A stretch of 64,000 bases of DNA, taken from contig NZ_CP009287.1 of assembly GCF_000758705.1 (NCBI RefSeq), positions 1,116,001 through 1,180,000 on the forward strand, given 5' to 3'. The position numbers and the translations under genes were made by a program. The stretch is from Paenibacillus graminis (GTDB lineage Bacteria; Bacillota; Bacilli; Paenibacillales; Paenibacillaceae). The notes below the pieces were generated by a model. It was not told the origin of the DNA and did no database searches. It saw nothing but the letters and a program-made list of their open reading frames with translations. Below are positions 34,640 through 42,638 of the stretch, in pieces (the first letter of the stretch is position 1; the number at the start of each line of letters is the position of its first letter).

Positions 34640-34944
34640 CCCTAATGGACAAGGTTTTTTACGAGGAGTTTGCCCCGGATTTGGATTCGGTTATGACCAA
34701 AAGTACCAATGACATCTACTATCTGACCGTTGACCATTTTATCCACCAGAGCTATACGGATATTGCGCTGCTGTCGCCGAAGCTTTTTGCCAAAGGCATT
34801 GACCCGGTGCATACTATCGATATCACCCGTTCTTATGTGGGAGCTTTCTTTGACCAATATTTAAAAGCGGAGCCGCAGCTGCTGCTGGAAGGGCCATCGG
34901 CTGATTTTCCCGAGGTAAAGTTTGATCAGGACTATACGAGCTGA
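34640..34944 (+). pseudogene. 3' remnant of an alpha/beta-hydrolase gene (PAF acetylhydrolase-like)
   Basis: About 100 residues read MDKVFYEEFAPDLDSVMTKS, then DHFIHQSYTDIALLSPKLFA, then AFFDQYLKAEPQLLLEGPSA, the typical C-terminus of bacterial platelet-activating-factor-acetylhydrolase-like hydrolases, including the catalytic-His region (HQSYTD). The catalytic Ser and Asp regions are absent, and the open frame runs back into the last unit of the hairpin array with no ribosome site. The gene was cut or replaced by the array. Confidence 0.7.
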
Positions 34945-35406
34945 GGAATCCAGACTGCTGAGCGGGTGCTTTTCCGCCTTTCCCGACAGGAGGGAACGAC
35001 CCGGACAGGCAGCGTCTTGTGCAAGCGATGGAGGTTCTTGGAAGTTGAATGCGAAGTGGAAAAAGTAAAACTAATTCGCTGGTAACCGCTCCTCAGACGA
35101 TGGTTAGTGGGAATTAGTATACTTAATTCGGGGCTTTTAACCGCTTATCGGCCGACATGGATAAATTAGATTTACTTTTTCCCACTAAGCTTGATCTAGC
35201 GGCGGACGGCAGGAAATTAAGCCTACTTTTTCCACTAAGGACCCTGGGTTCTGCTCTGGTACCGCCCTGGTACCTCTATGGTACTGTTCTGGTATTGCTC
35301 TGGTGCCGATTTGGTGCCTCTCTGGTACCGCTTGGTACCTCCAAGTGTAAGACTTACCGGCTCAGTGTTGCGGTGAACAATGTATCGATAGGCAGGGGGA
35401 TTAGGC
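34945..35406. other. Gene-free spacer with element cores and 11-bp repeats
   Basis: It holds dispersed motif cores AGTGGAAAAAGTAAAACTAA (35055), TTTACTTTTTCCCACTAAG (35171) and CTACTTTTTCCACTAAGG (35223), and the 11-bp repeat tract at 35254-35340. No gene is seen. Confidence 0.75.
35254..35340. repeat. 11-bp tandem repeat, eight copies
   Basis: Consensus CTCTGGTACCG; successive units are CTCTGGTACCG, CCCTGGTACCT, CTATGGTACTG, TTCTGGTATTG, CTCTGGTGCCG, ATTTGGTGCCT, CTCTGGTACCG and a 10-bp CTTGGTACCT. The period is close to one DNA helical turn and the tract lies just upstream of a MerR gene. Confidence 0.85.
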
Positions 35407-35786
35407 ATGGAAGGAATGACACGCGGAAAGTTGGCGAAACGGACCGGGCTGAGCATGGCAGCCATCCGTTATTACGAGGACAGCGGCGTTCTCCCTGTCC
35501 CCGCGCGGATAGCTAATGGCTACCGGATCTGTACGGAGGATTATCTGGTAAAGATTAAGTTTCCCTGGGGTACTCGCTGAAAGAAATCCAGGAAGTGCTG
35601 CATATGCTGGGTCAGGACATGGATGCTGAAGCTTTAAGAGAACGGGTCCGGGGCAAAATCGCGGAAATTGACCAGCGGATACAGGCGCTGCGTTCCATTC
35701 AGGATATGCTTGCCGGTCTGCTTCAAACGCCCAGTGATGAGGTTCATAATTACCTGAAATCCTTTCGTCCGCCGGATAAGGACTAG
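35407..35786 (+). pseudogene. Frameshifted MerR-family regulator
   Basis: ATG 35407 opens a MerR winged helix (MTRGKLAKRTGLSMAAIRYY, then YRICTEDYLVKIKF) that stops at TGA 35579. The following frame continues as LGYSLKEIQEVLHMLGQ and a coiled-coil dimer helix to 35786. Normal MerR proteins have about six residues between KIKF and LGYSL; here roughly 16 bases are missing, which explains both the gap and the frame change. Unless this is a sequencing error, the gene is inactive. Confidence 0.8.
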
Positions 35787-36280
35787 GCCTGTTGTCTGGC
35801 CAGCAGTTCTTCTGTGGCTACCGGGAACAAGGTTTTCACGATTTCAAGGATTGCTTTCGCGTAGTCCTGGATCTCTTGCTGGGCATCATGCTCCAGCCGC
35901 TGGTTCAGAAAATGGGCAACGGACTGCAGGGAAGCCGTCCAATACCAGCGAACATACAGGCCGTATGCCGCAAGGAACAGTCTGGCCTGTTCGGCGCAGA
36001 TGCCATCGGCCAAAGCGGCTTCATATTTCTGCATGCCCAGCTGGGTGTACTCCATAAGTTCTCGCGTATATTTCTCGCCAAGCTCCCAAGCCACCAGACC
36101 GCCGCTGCCTTGTTTTGAATTCTCGGGAGCTCCTCTCCACTGTCCGGCAGAAGGAATATAAAAAGCCGGTTCCTCCGTAATATACCTGCGGCTGGATTCA
36201 TTCCACGCCTCCAGACTGTCTCCAGTGCCCTCATAATGAGCTGAACCCACTACATATTTCCACCACTGCCTGGCGACCAT
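35783..36280 (-). pseudogene. 5'-truncated ThyX-like thymidylate synthase gene
   Basis: The 165-residue frame ends with the ThyX signature region: EQARLFLAAYGLYVRWYWTA, SLQSVAHFLNQRLEHDAQQE, IQDYAKAILEIVKTLFP. The N-terminus begins MVARQWWKYVVGS, then WNESSRRYI, equivalent to the RQ-RHR/NE-S-RY motif of flavin-dependent thymidylate synthases, but with a long insertion and without the RHR. About 60-70 upstream residues of a normal ThyX are absent; the in-frame sequence continues upstream as EIYAPL and then meets a stop. There is no ribosome site. Probably a remnant; a functional short variant is less likely. Confidence 0.65.
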
Positions 36281-36457
36281 GAGCGGAGCATAGATTTCCA
36301 GTTGGATTACGATATAGTAAGCTCTCTAATTCTTATTCGGGAATAGGGGGCTTTCTCCTGCAACAAGCGGCAGTCTCTAATTCTCTAATCGATATGAGCA
36401 TGGTATAATTTCCCTGGGTGATCATCATTTCTATAGGGTTAAAGGAAGTGACAGCAG

Positions 36458-36976
36458 GTGCAGCTTAGGCAAATGGCCGTAGCCTTCATATTTAATAAGC
36501 GCAGGGAAGTGTTATTTCTGCAAAAGAAACCAACCAGTGCGTTTCTTCCCGGACTGCTTGTTCCCGTCGGAGGACATATGGAGAGCGGTGAGATCAGCGA
36601 TCCGAAGCGGGCATGCCTTAGGGAGATTCAAGAGGAGACTGGGCTGGGAGAACACGCGCTTACCGGATTGGAACTCCGGTACATCGTGCACAGAATGAAG
36701 GATGAGCGGGAGATCCGCATTCAATACATTTTCACAGGAGAGGCAGCGGCGGACAGCGAACTGGTTGAGAGTGATGAAGGCCAACTGCTCTGGGTGGACT
36801 GCAATGAAGTATCCAGCCAGCACGTCTCAGCTTCTACTGAAGCAGTGATACGGCACTTCCTTGAAACTGGAATATATAATCACAAAACTTACATTGGCAC
36901 CATGCACGGTAAGCAGGGACAAGCAGCAATGAACTGGGCGGTGCTCGAGGATTGGGAAAGCAGGGTGAGTCTATGA
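36458..36976 (+). CDS. Nudix hydrolase
   Basis: This 172-residue protein starts at GTG 36458 after AAAGGAAG. The Nudix box is GGHMESGEISDPKRACLREI followed by QEETGLG, with two extra residues before the REIQEE helix. The rest resembles Nudix enzymes with broad nucleotide-sugar or dinucleotide substrates. Its stop overlaps the start of the glycosyltransferase gene by four bases, so they form an operon with the GNAT gene that follows. Confidence 0.85.
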   Translation: MQLRQMAVAFIFNKRREVLFLQKKPTSAFLPGLLVPVGGHMESGEISDPKRACLREIQEETGLGEHALTGLELRYIVHRMKDEREIRIQYIFTGEAAADSELVESDEGQLLWVDCNEVSSQHVSASTEAVIRHFLETGIYNHKTYIGTMHGKQGQAAMNWAVLEDWESRVSL

Positions 36977-37734
36977 ACGGAACGGTGAGCATTTTAGGTG
37001 TGCCATTTTCCAAGCTGACGCTTGAGGAGACGACACTTCATTTAGCTGAACAAATTGAGAACAAGCGGGACAAGCTGTTTCATCTGATCACGGCCAATCC
37101 TGAAATAACGCTCGCAAGCCAATCGGATGAGCTGCTGCAGCGCATAATCCAATCAGCGGATATGGTTGTTCCAGATGGTATCGGCATCGTATTGGCGGCG
37201 AGAAGACAAGGTAATCCCATCCCCGAAAGGGTTACGGGATATGATCTTCTGCTGAAACTATTGGAGCAGGGGAATAAGCGGAGCTGGAGTTTTTATTTTT
37301 TGGGTACAGATGAAGAAACCAGCAGGCAAGCGGTGGAAAAGATCAAGCACAGTTACCCAAGAGTCAGGATTGCCGGCAGGCATCATGGATTTTTTGACGC
37401 AGCGGAGGAAACGGAGATCATCGCCGGCATTCAACAGTCCAAGCCGGACATTCTTATTCTTGCTATGGGTGCTCCGTTCTCGGACAAATGGCTTCATAGG
37501 CATAAGAGTGAGCTTGCGGGAGTTCAACTGGTTTTTGGCGTAGGGGGCAGTCTGGATGTGATTTCGGGAAAAGTAAAGCCTACACCTCCTGTATGGAAAA
37601 AGCTTAACCTCGAGTGGGCACACCGCTTGCTGTTTTCTCCCGTTGCCAAGGGACAGAAATCGCGCTGGCGCAGACAATCCGCGCTGCCGAAATTTGTATA
37701 CCGGACGATGATCCGTCAGATGATCCGGAGATAA
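36973..37734 (+). CDS. WecG/TagA/CpsF-family glycosyltransferase
   Basis: This 253-residue GT26 enzyme moves an N-acetylhexosamine-type sugar to a lipid-linked acceptor during wall or exopolysaccharide synthesis. Family features: ITANPEITLASQSDE, MVVPDGIGIVLAARR (catalytic region with the conserved Asp), FYFLGTDEET and VFGVGGSLDVISGKVKPTPP, followed by a basic C-terminus that contacts the membrane. ATG 36973 overlaps the preceding stop (ATGA). A GNAT gene follows 10 bp later. Confidence 0.88.
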   Translation: MNGTVSILGVPFSKLTLEETTLHLAEQIENKRDKLFHLITANPEITLASQSDELLQRIIQSADMVVPDGIGIVLAARRQGNPIPERVTGYDLLLKLLEQGNKRSWSFYFLGTDEETSRQAVEKIKHSYPRVRIAGRHHGFFDAAEETEIIAGIQQSKPDILILAMGAPFSDKWLHRHKSELAGVQLVFGVGGSLDVISGKVKPTPPVWKKLNLEWAHRLLFSPVAKGQKSRWRRQSALPKFVYRTMIRQMIRR

Positions 37735-37744
37735 TGGAGGGCAG

Positions 37745-38596
37745 ATGGACAAAGAGAATAATGATAAAATACTGCGGCTTATTTCGCTAATTTCAACTGG
37801 AGCAGAGGATTACGTCAGGACTGCTTTTGCCAAACAAAGGGTAACGGTTGTGTACTATGAAGAATCCGGGGATAATCAGGGTGTGTTTTGTTTCGCAGAG
37901 GATGACGATTGCATTATCGCTTACGCTGTTTTTAATCAAATAGCCCGGATCGGTTTATTGTTAAGGGTTATAGAGAATAGTATGAAGCCTTACCTGGAAG
38001 CGGATGAGTGCAGAGAATTGTGCTTTAATGTATATGGTGAAAATAGGGATGTTATTGAATTTGTCAGATCCCTTGGTTTTGTCTCAGATATGGAAGGGTA
38101 TCAGCTCATGTATGACTCTGCTTCGCAGCTTCTCTTGGACGAACAGTCTGAATTATGGGAACGGGAGTTCACGCCGGATATGCTGGAGTCGTTTATTGAA
38201 TTATTTGACGGAGCATATTATTCATTAAATGAAGACAATGGCTGGGAAGTAGATCGATACCGGAACAACCCGGATACCTTTATGAGGACACTTACCGGAT
38301 ACGGATCGGCTGGAGGGGTGCAATCATTTTGGCTGCATCATCAATTAGTGGGTGCATGTATTTCAGAAGGACAATTTATCCGCGATGTCGTTGTAGCACC
38401 ACAATACCAGAACTGCGGGTATGGGCGAACCATTTTGCAGGGCTGTGTTAAACGCATGAGGGCCTTGTATGCCGAGGGAAACATCTATCTGCGGGTGGCG
38501 GCAAGCAACACAGGGGCTAAAAGATTCTATGAAAGAAATCATTTCGTCGAGTGCGGCTTTTTTGCTGATCATACTTACCCAAGTCCAGACCGCTAA
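37745..38596 (+). CDS. GNAT-family N-acetyltransferase, two-part
   Basis: The 283-residue protein has a C-terminal GNAT domain (about 150-280) with the acetyl-CoA loop VVVAPQYQNCGYGRTILQGC and the late helix ASNTGAKRFYERNHF. The N-terminal half also shows a faint GNAT-like fold, as in tandem GNAT proteins. ATG 37745 follows GGAGGGCAG. It lies 10 bp after the glycosyltransferase gene, in the same operon. Acceptor unknown. Confidence 0.83.
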   Translation: MDKENNDKILRLISLISTGAEDYVRTAFAKQRVTVVYYEESGDNQGVFCFAEDDDCIIAYAVFNQIARIGLLLRVIENSMKPYLEADECRELCFNVYGENRDVIEFVRSLGFVSDMEGYQLMYDSASQLLLDEQSELWEREFTPDMLESFIELFDGAYYSLNEDNGWEVDRYRNNPDTFMRTLTGYGSAGGVQSFWLHHQLVGACISEGQFIRDVVVAPQYQNCGYGRTILQGCVKRMRALYAEGNIYLRVAASNTGAKRFYERNHFVECGFFADHTYPSPDR

Positions 38597-38725
38597 AAGG
38601 CTCTATATGTACACTCGGCAAATTGGCTGTGAAGTTTGTTGAACCTTCCGCTTAAGGAAGTCTGCCGTCTTGCTGTCCAAGATCATTTTGACCAATCCAT
38701 GAAGACAGTGAAGGAGAGATGCCTG

Positions 38726-39220
38726 GTGATCCGATTGTGCGAGAAGAAGGACGAGGAGAACATGTACCAGATTATCAACGATGCCGCTAAGGCATACCAG
38801 GGTGTCATTCCGGCGGACCGTTATCATGAGCCGTACATGAGCCGGGATGAACTTGTACGGGAAATTCAGGATGGGGTCGTCTTTTGGGGATTTGAAGACA
38901 ATGGGGAACTGTGTGGTGTGATGGGGATTCAGGATAAAGGCGAGGTGTCACTAATCAGACATGCCTATGTCCGAACGGCTCAGCGTCAAGGCGGGATTGG
39001 AAGCAAGCTGCTAAAGCACATTATAGAACGTACAAGCAAGCCAATCCTGATCGGTACATGGGAAGCGGCAAATTGGGCAATCTCTTTTTACATCAAAAAT
39101 GGCTTCAGGCTGGTACCTGCCGACGAGAAACGACACTTGCTCAGCCAATACTGGAGCATCCCGGAACGGCAGGTCGAAACGTCAGTAGTTCTTAGTAACC
39201 AGGGCAGGCCGGATAGATGA
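38726..39220 (+). CDS. GNAT-family N-acetyltransferase
   Basis: This 164-residue acetyltransferase has the acetyl-CoA motif AYVRTAQRQGGIGSKLLKHI and C-terminal WAISFYIKNGFRLVP. I favour GTG 38726, nine bases after AAGGAG; an upstream frame extension to 38636 lacks a ribosome site, and ATG 38719 is out of frame. The acceptor substrate is unknown. It may be read from the same transcript as the genes before it, since 129 bp separates them without a terminator. Confidence 0.83.
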   Translation: MIRLCEKKDEENMYQIINDAAKAYQGVIPADRYHEPYMSRDELVREIQDGVVFWGFEDNGELCGVMGIQDKGEVSLIRHAYVRTAQRQGGIGSKLLKHIIERTSKPILIGTWEAANWAISFYIKNGFRLVPADEKRHLLSQYWSIPERQVETSVVLSNQGRPDR

Positions 39221-39343
39221 TATTTTGATCTGCCGGACTGTGCTTTCGTACAGGTCCATCTTTCCAGTTCCACAACCCATAGACTGGGGCTTATCATTGA
39301 AGAGAACGTCAGGTGCAATGCTTTAGATTTGATGTACTAATAG

Positions 39344-39376
39344 AGAGGGGGTATCCCAAATGGGATACCCTCTTGC
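39344..39376. terminator. Bidirectional hairpin terminator
   Basis: AGAGGGGGTATCCC and GGGATACCCTCTT pair around AAAT. It lies between the converging GNAT and MFS genes and probably ends both. Confidence 0.75.
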
Positions 39377-39393
39377 TGTGAAGTGCAGGAAGG

Positions 39394-40605
39394 CTATCTG
39401 CCATCCTTGCGGATTCTGGAAGAACAGAGTGCAAAAACAAGCGCCAGGGCACTGACGAGCGCGCCCAGCAGGCATACCCCATTCCATCCTGCGTAACTGT
39501 AGACCTGGGTAGAGGCGATAGAGCCGGAGGCGCTGCCCAGAGAATAGAACATCATATAACCGGCAGTGAGTCTGCTGCGTGCCTCGGGCCGTACCTTAAA
39601 GATCAGGCTCTGGTTGGTGACATGTATGGCTTGTACCGCCAAATCCAGGATGATAATGCCTATGACCAAAACAAAAAGCGAATGCTCCGCCCGGCTGATC
39701 GGCAGCCAGGACAACAGCAGGAGACTTAGGGCGATGACGGTGGTGTGCCGGCCGAAGCCCCGGTCTGCAAGCCGTCCTGCCTTGGCTGCGCCTAAGGCTC
39801 CGGCGGCCCCGGCCAGACCGAAGGCTCCGATAGCGGTATGCGAAAGTGAATAAGGCGGAGCACTGAGAGGCAGCACCAGTGAAGTCCATAATATGCTGAA
39901 AGCGGTAAAAATGAAGAAAGCGAAAACGGCGCGTACCCGCAATATTCGTTCATGGGCGAACAACAGGAACACGGAATGTACCAGAGTCAAGTAAGACAAG
40001 GATTTTTTGGCGGCCCCTGCAGCAGGAAGTACTTTGTACAATGCCGCGGCCATAAACAGTGTCATTCCCGCAGATGCCAGATAAACAGACCGCCAACCCG
40101 CAACATCCGTCAATAATCCCGCAAAAGTCCGCGCAAGCAGGATACCTATCACGATTCCGCTGGTCACCACACCCACAATCCGCCCCCGCTCGGCGGGAGA
40201 GGCGAGACTCGCGGCGAACGCTACGAGAGTCTGTGCGGCAACGGCGAGTAATCCTACCCCGGCTATGCCTATGGACAGCATAATTCCGCTTGAGGCCGTC
40301 CCAACTATTAAAAGAGCCAAGACGGATAATAGCATCTGTCCGGTGATTAAGCGGCGCCGGTTCAGCAAATCGCCAAGCGGAACCAGCAGCAGCAGTCCTG
40401 CCGCATAACAGATTTGAGTAAGCGTGATAATAATGCCGACCGCAGAATGCCGGATACCGAACTCCGCGGCGATGGCATCCAGCAAAGGCTGGGCGAAATA
40501 GATGTTGGCGACGGAAAGCCCGCTGGCGGCTGCAAACAAGAGGGCGGTCTTTCGCGAGATGGAAGGGGTCGTTTGTGGGCTGTGTTTCTCTTGGACCTTC
40601 TCCAT
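39394..40605 (-). CDS. MFS transporter
   Basis: The protein has 12 predicted membrane helices and the MFS loop motif PLGDLLNRRRLITG between helices 2 and 3, with a second GRLADRGFGRHTT-like copy in the C-terminal half. It resembles efflux or sugar/amino-acid exporters of the YgaY type. I favour ATG 40605 (403 residues); an ATG at 40650 would add 15 residues but has no ribosome site and overlaps a likely operator, while GGAGGAG lies 14 bases before 40605. It is divergent from a TetR gene that probably represses it. Confidence 0.87.
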   Translation of the reverse strand: MEKVQEKHSPQTTPSISRKTALLFAAASGLSVANIYFAQPLLDAIAAEFGIRHSAVGIIITLTQICYAAGLLLLVPLGDLLNRRRLITGQMLLSVLALLIVGTASSGIMLSIGIAGVGLLAVAAQTLVAFAASLASPAERGRIVGVVTSGIVIGILLARTFAGLLTDVAGWRSVYLASAGMTLFMAAALYKVLPAAGAAKKSLSYLTLVHSVFLLFAHERILRVRAVFAFFIFTAFSILWTSLVLPLSAPPYSLSHTAIGAFGLAGAAGALGAAKAGRLADRGFGRHTTVIALSLLLLSWLPISRAEHSLFVLVIGIIILDLAVQAIHVTNQSLIFKVRPEARSRLTAGYMMFYSLGSASGSIASTQVYSYAGWNGVCLLGALVSALALVFALCSSRIRKDGR

Positions 40606-40646
40606 GGGCGCTGGTTCAACTCCTCCAAAAGTATTGTGGATCAGTA

Positions 40647-40664
40647 ACATACCGATCAGTACAT
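40647..40664 (-). promoter_or_regulatory. Probable TetR operator at the MFS promoter
   Basis: ACATACCGATCAGTACAT resembles ACATACCAATCGATATGT at 40780-40797 in 13 of 18 positions. It sits just downstream of a minus-strand promoter: TTGACA at 40703-40708, a 17-bp spacer and TTATAT at 40680-40685. Confidence 0.55.
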
Positions 40665-40745
40665 TATAAATCCTGCTTAATATAACCCCTAAAAATAAGT
40701 AATGTCAATATTAATCCGTGGATGTAAGGGGCATGGGGATTACAA

Positions 40746-40797
40746 TTGACAACCCACACTTTAAAAACTAGAATTATAACATACCAATCGATATGTA
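40746..40797 (+). promoter_or_regulatory. TetR gene promoter and operator
   Basis: TTGACA (40746-40751), a 17-bp spacer and TAGAAT (40769-40774) form a good promoter. ACATACCAATCGATATGT (40780-40797), with ACATA/TATGT arms, covers the transcription start and precedes AGGAGG. Confidence 0.65.
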
Positions 40798-40809
40798 AAG
40801 GAGGAACTT

Positions 40810-41400
40810 ATGGTGCGGCCACGTGAGTTCGACGAAGAGAAGGCGCTGCATGCTGCCATGCAGATCTTTTGGGAAAAAGGCTATGAAGCGACCTCGCTAA
40901 GCGACCTTACTGCAACAATGGGCATTCAGAGGCCAAGCATATATTCGGCTTTCGGAGACAAGAAGGGTTTATTTGAAGCTGCCTTGCGGATGTATACCAA
41001 ATCCCATGCGGCCAGTGTGCGGGCCAGTCTTCAGAAGAAGGCTCCTGTGAAGGCGGCTTTCCGCACTTTTTTTGAACATTTGGTGGAGGAAGAGTACAGG
41101 GAGGAAGGTTCGAATAAAGGCTGTTTCTGCATCAACACAATGGTGGAGCTATCACCGCATGATCCGAAGTTTGAGATACTGACCAGAGAACACCAGATGT
41201 ATCTTGCCGTGATTTTTCAGGAAACGTTGGAACGGGGGATGCGGACAGGTGAGCTTGATCCCCGTACGGATGCCAAAGGGCTGGCCCAGTCGCTGGTCAT
41301 TGCACTGATTGGGCTTACTGTAATGATGAAATGCCGTCCCGAGCGGAATTTTATGGATCAGGCTGTACATTCGATGCTTAGCAGTAACGGCTTATATTAA
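40810..41400 (+). CDS. TetR/AcrR-family repressor
   Basis: This 196-residue repressor starts at ATG 40810 after AGGAGG. The N-terminal HTH reads ATSLSDLTATMGIQRPSIYS, then AFGDKKGLFEAAL; the rest is an all-helical ligand-binding domain with CFCINTMVELSPHDP. It is divergent from the MFS gene and an operator-like palindrome lies at both promoters, so it very likely represses both genes until a ligand, probably a toxic compound or metabolite, is bound. Confidence 0.92.
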   Translation: MVRPREFDEEKALHAAMQIFWEKGYEATSLSDLTATMGIQRPSIYSAFGDKKGLFEAALRMYTKSHAASVRASLQKKAPVKAAFRTFFEHLVEEEYREEGSNKGCFCINTMVELSPHDPKFEILTREHQMYLAVIFQETLERGMRTGELDPRTDAKGLAQSLVIALIGLTVMMKCRPERNFMDQAVHSMLSSNGLY

Positions 41401-41410
41401 GTGTGTAAAA

Positions 41411-41445
41411 GCAAGAGGGTGTCCAGCAGGAGACACCCTCTTTGC
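41411..41445. terminator. Bidirectional terminator
   Basis: GCAAGAGGGTGTC and GACACCCTCTTTGC pair around a short loop between the converging TetR and RlmA genes. Confidence 0.8.
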
Positions 41446-41452
41446 ATGAGGT

Positions 41453-42349
41453 TTATGAAGGCTGCTTCCGGCCAGCAAGTACGGTCAGATCCACCGAAAT
41501 CTCCAGTTCGTATAGCTGAAGCGCGTTCCGGAGCCTGGCTTTGTCTGCAGCCCAGGACAAGGGAGTCATGCTGATCACTTGCTGTAGGAGAGGTGGTTGC
41601 AGGCAGACCTTGTATTGGAAGCGCCGGGCCTCAGTTATTTCAAAAGTCTCACTAAAGCGTTCACGGATTTCGTTATCCGCGTTCGTCTGTCTGCTTAAGC
41701 ACCCATAGAGCAGCTCGCGCAGCTCTTGAAGATAACCGGGGCCGGGAATGACTTTGACGATGATTCCGTCAGGAGTAAGCAGCCGTTGAAATTCCGCATA
41801 ATTGGAAGGGGCAAGGATGCTCAGAACCGAATGAAACTGCCCGCTGCCAAAGGGTGAATGTGCAAGATCGCCTACACACCAGATAGTACTTTCGCTATTG
41901 TTCTTGGCAGCGAGCGCAATGCCTTCTTTCGAGATATCGAGCCCCACGCCAAGCAGTGAACGGTGCGGACCAGCCGCTGCGAGTCCCTGAATGGCTGCCA
42001 GATGCGAGCCTTCACCGCAGCCGGCGTCGAGAATCCGGTGCGGCCCGTTCCCGGCAAGCTCCCTGCCTGTAATCAGGCCGGAGATATAAGTATCTACAGG
42101 TGCAAAGAACCCGCTGTTTACGACAGCTTTTCTGGAGGCAAACAGTTCCTTCCCGTATTTTCCTCCCGCCGGGCGGGGGAGCAGATTGATATACCCGCCC
42201 CTCGCCAGGTCAAAGCAGTGATGATTGCTGCAGATCAGGCTTTTACATCCGGTAAGGCTCATCGGACATGCACAAAGAGGACAGCAAAACAGCCCCGGAT
42301 TAGCAGCCATAAGCCCGGCCAGAATTATTTTTTTAGTGGTTGCGGACAT
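41453..42349 (-). CDS. rlmA: 23S rRNA guanine N1-methyltransferase RlmA
   Basis: This 298-residue enzyme has an N-terminal zinc finger (Cys23, Cys26, Cys40 and probably His44, in FCCPLCACP and CSNHHCFDLA), then the RlmA-typical GGYINLLPRPAGGKYGKE linker and a SAM domain with ILDAGCGEGSHL. It methylates G745 or G748 of 23S rRNA; in Gram-positive bacteria the RlmA-II/TlrB form can affect macrolide response. ATG 42349 is preceded by GGGGTG; an ATG 15 bases upstream is part of that region. Confidence 0.85.
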   Translation of the reverse strand: MSATTKKIILAGLMAANPGLFCCPLCACPMSLTGCKSLICSNHHCFDLARGGYINLLPRPAGGKYGKELFASRKAVVNSGFFAPVDTYISGLITGRELAGNGPHRILDAGCGEGSHLAAIQGLAAAGPHRSLLGVGLDISKEGIALAAKNNSESTIWCVGDLAHSPFGSGQFHSVLSILAPSNYAEFQRLLTPDGIIVKVIPGPGYLQELRELLYGCLSRQTNADNEIRERFSETFEITEARRFQYKVCLQPPLLQQVISMTPLSWAADKARLRNALQLYELEISVDLTVLAGRKQPS

Positions 42350-42362
42350 GTGAATACACCCC

Positions 42363-42478
42363 ATTCATTCGTTTTGGTTGAATGAAAAAGGCACAAACAA
42401 ATAAACCCGGGGCCTTGTCTTTTCAAAAAAAGACCGGGTTTAATGCACTGTGCCTCTCATTAACGCAAACGAATGAAT
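42363..42478. repeat. 116-bp stretch bounded by 12-bp inverted repeats
   Basis: ATTCATTCGTTT (42363-42374) and AAACGAATGAAT (42467-42478) are perfect inverted repeats. Inside is a further stem, AAACCCGG/CCGGGTTT (about 42403-42441). It could be a small non-autonomous element or a pair of operator sites. No gene is called here; a 79-residue frame from 42382 has no ribosome site. Confidence 0.5.
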
Positions 42479-42638
42479 TTTATGATCATGGCCGCCCGCT
42501 CCAATCCCAAAGAGTGTGGGGAGATCCCCTTTTCCAATATAGCATCACTGGTCTTGGGGTCAAAGCGGCAGGAGAATATTCCCTTGTGGGCGAATCCTAT
42601 CTAGATGATGTTCAAGTTTGAGGAAAAGAGGTTTTGTC

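Noticed and set aside
33726..34652. Long minus-strand frame with CRCFIPFPPAALQQRHF repeats
   Set aside because: Same cause as above; it also runs antisense through the glycohydrolase gene.
34179..34712. 177-residue frame of 17-residue Arg/Glu-rich repeats (RRRRERDETTAEMPLLK)
   Set aside because: It comes from the 51-bp array, whose period keeps several frames open on both strands; no ribosome site, TTG start, and the downstream hydrolase remnant is in another frame.
42382..42621. 79-residue frame between rlmA and the AroB-like gene
   Set aside because: No ribosome site and an inverted repeat runs through it; the tail SYLDDVQV might be a leftover of a carbohydrate-binding domain but this is too weak to call.
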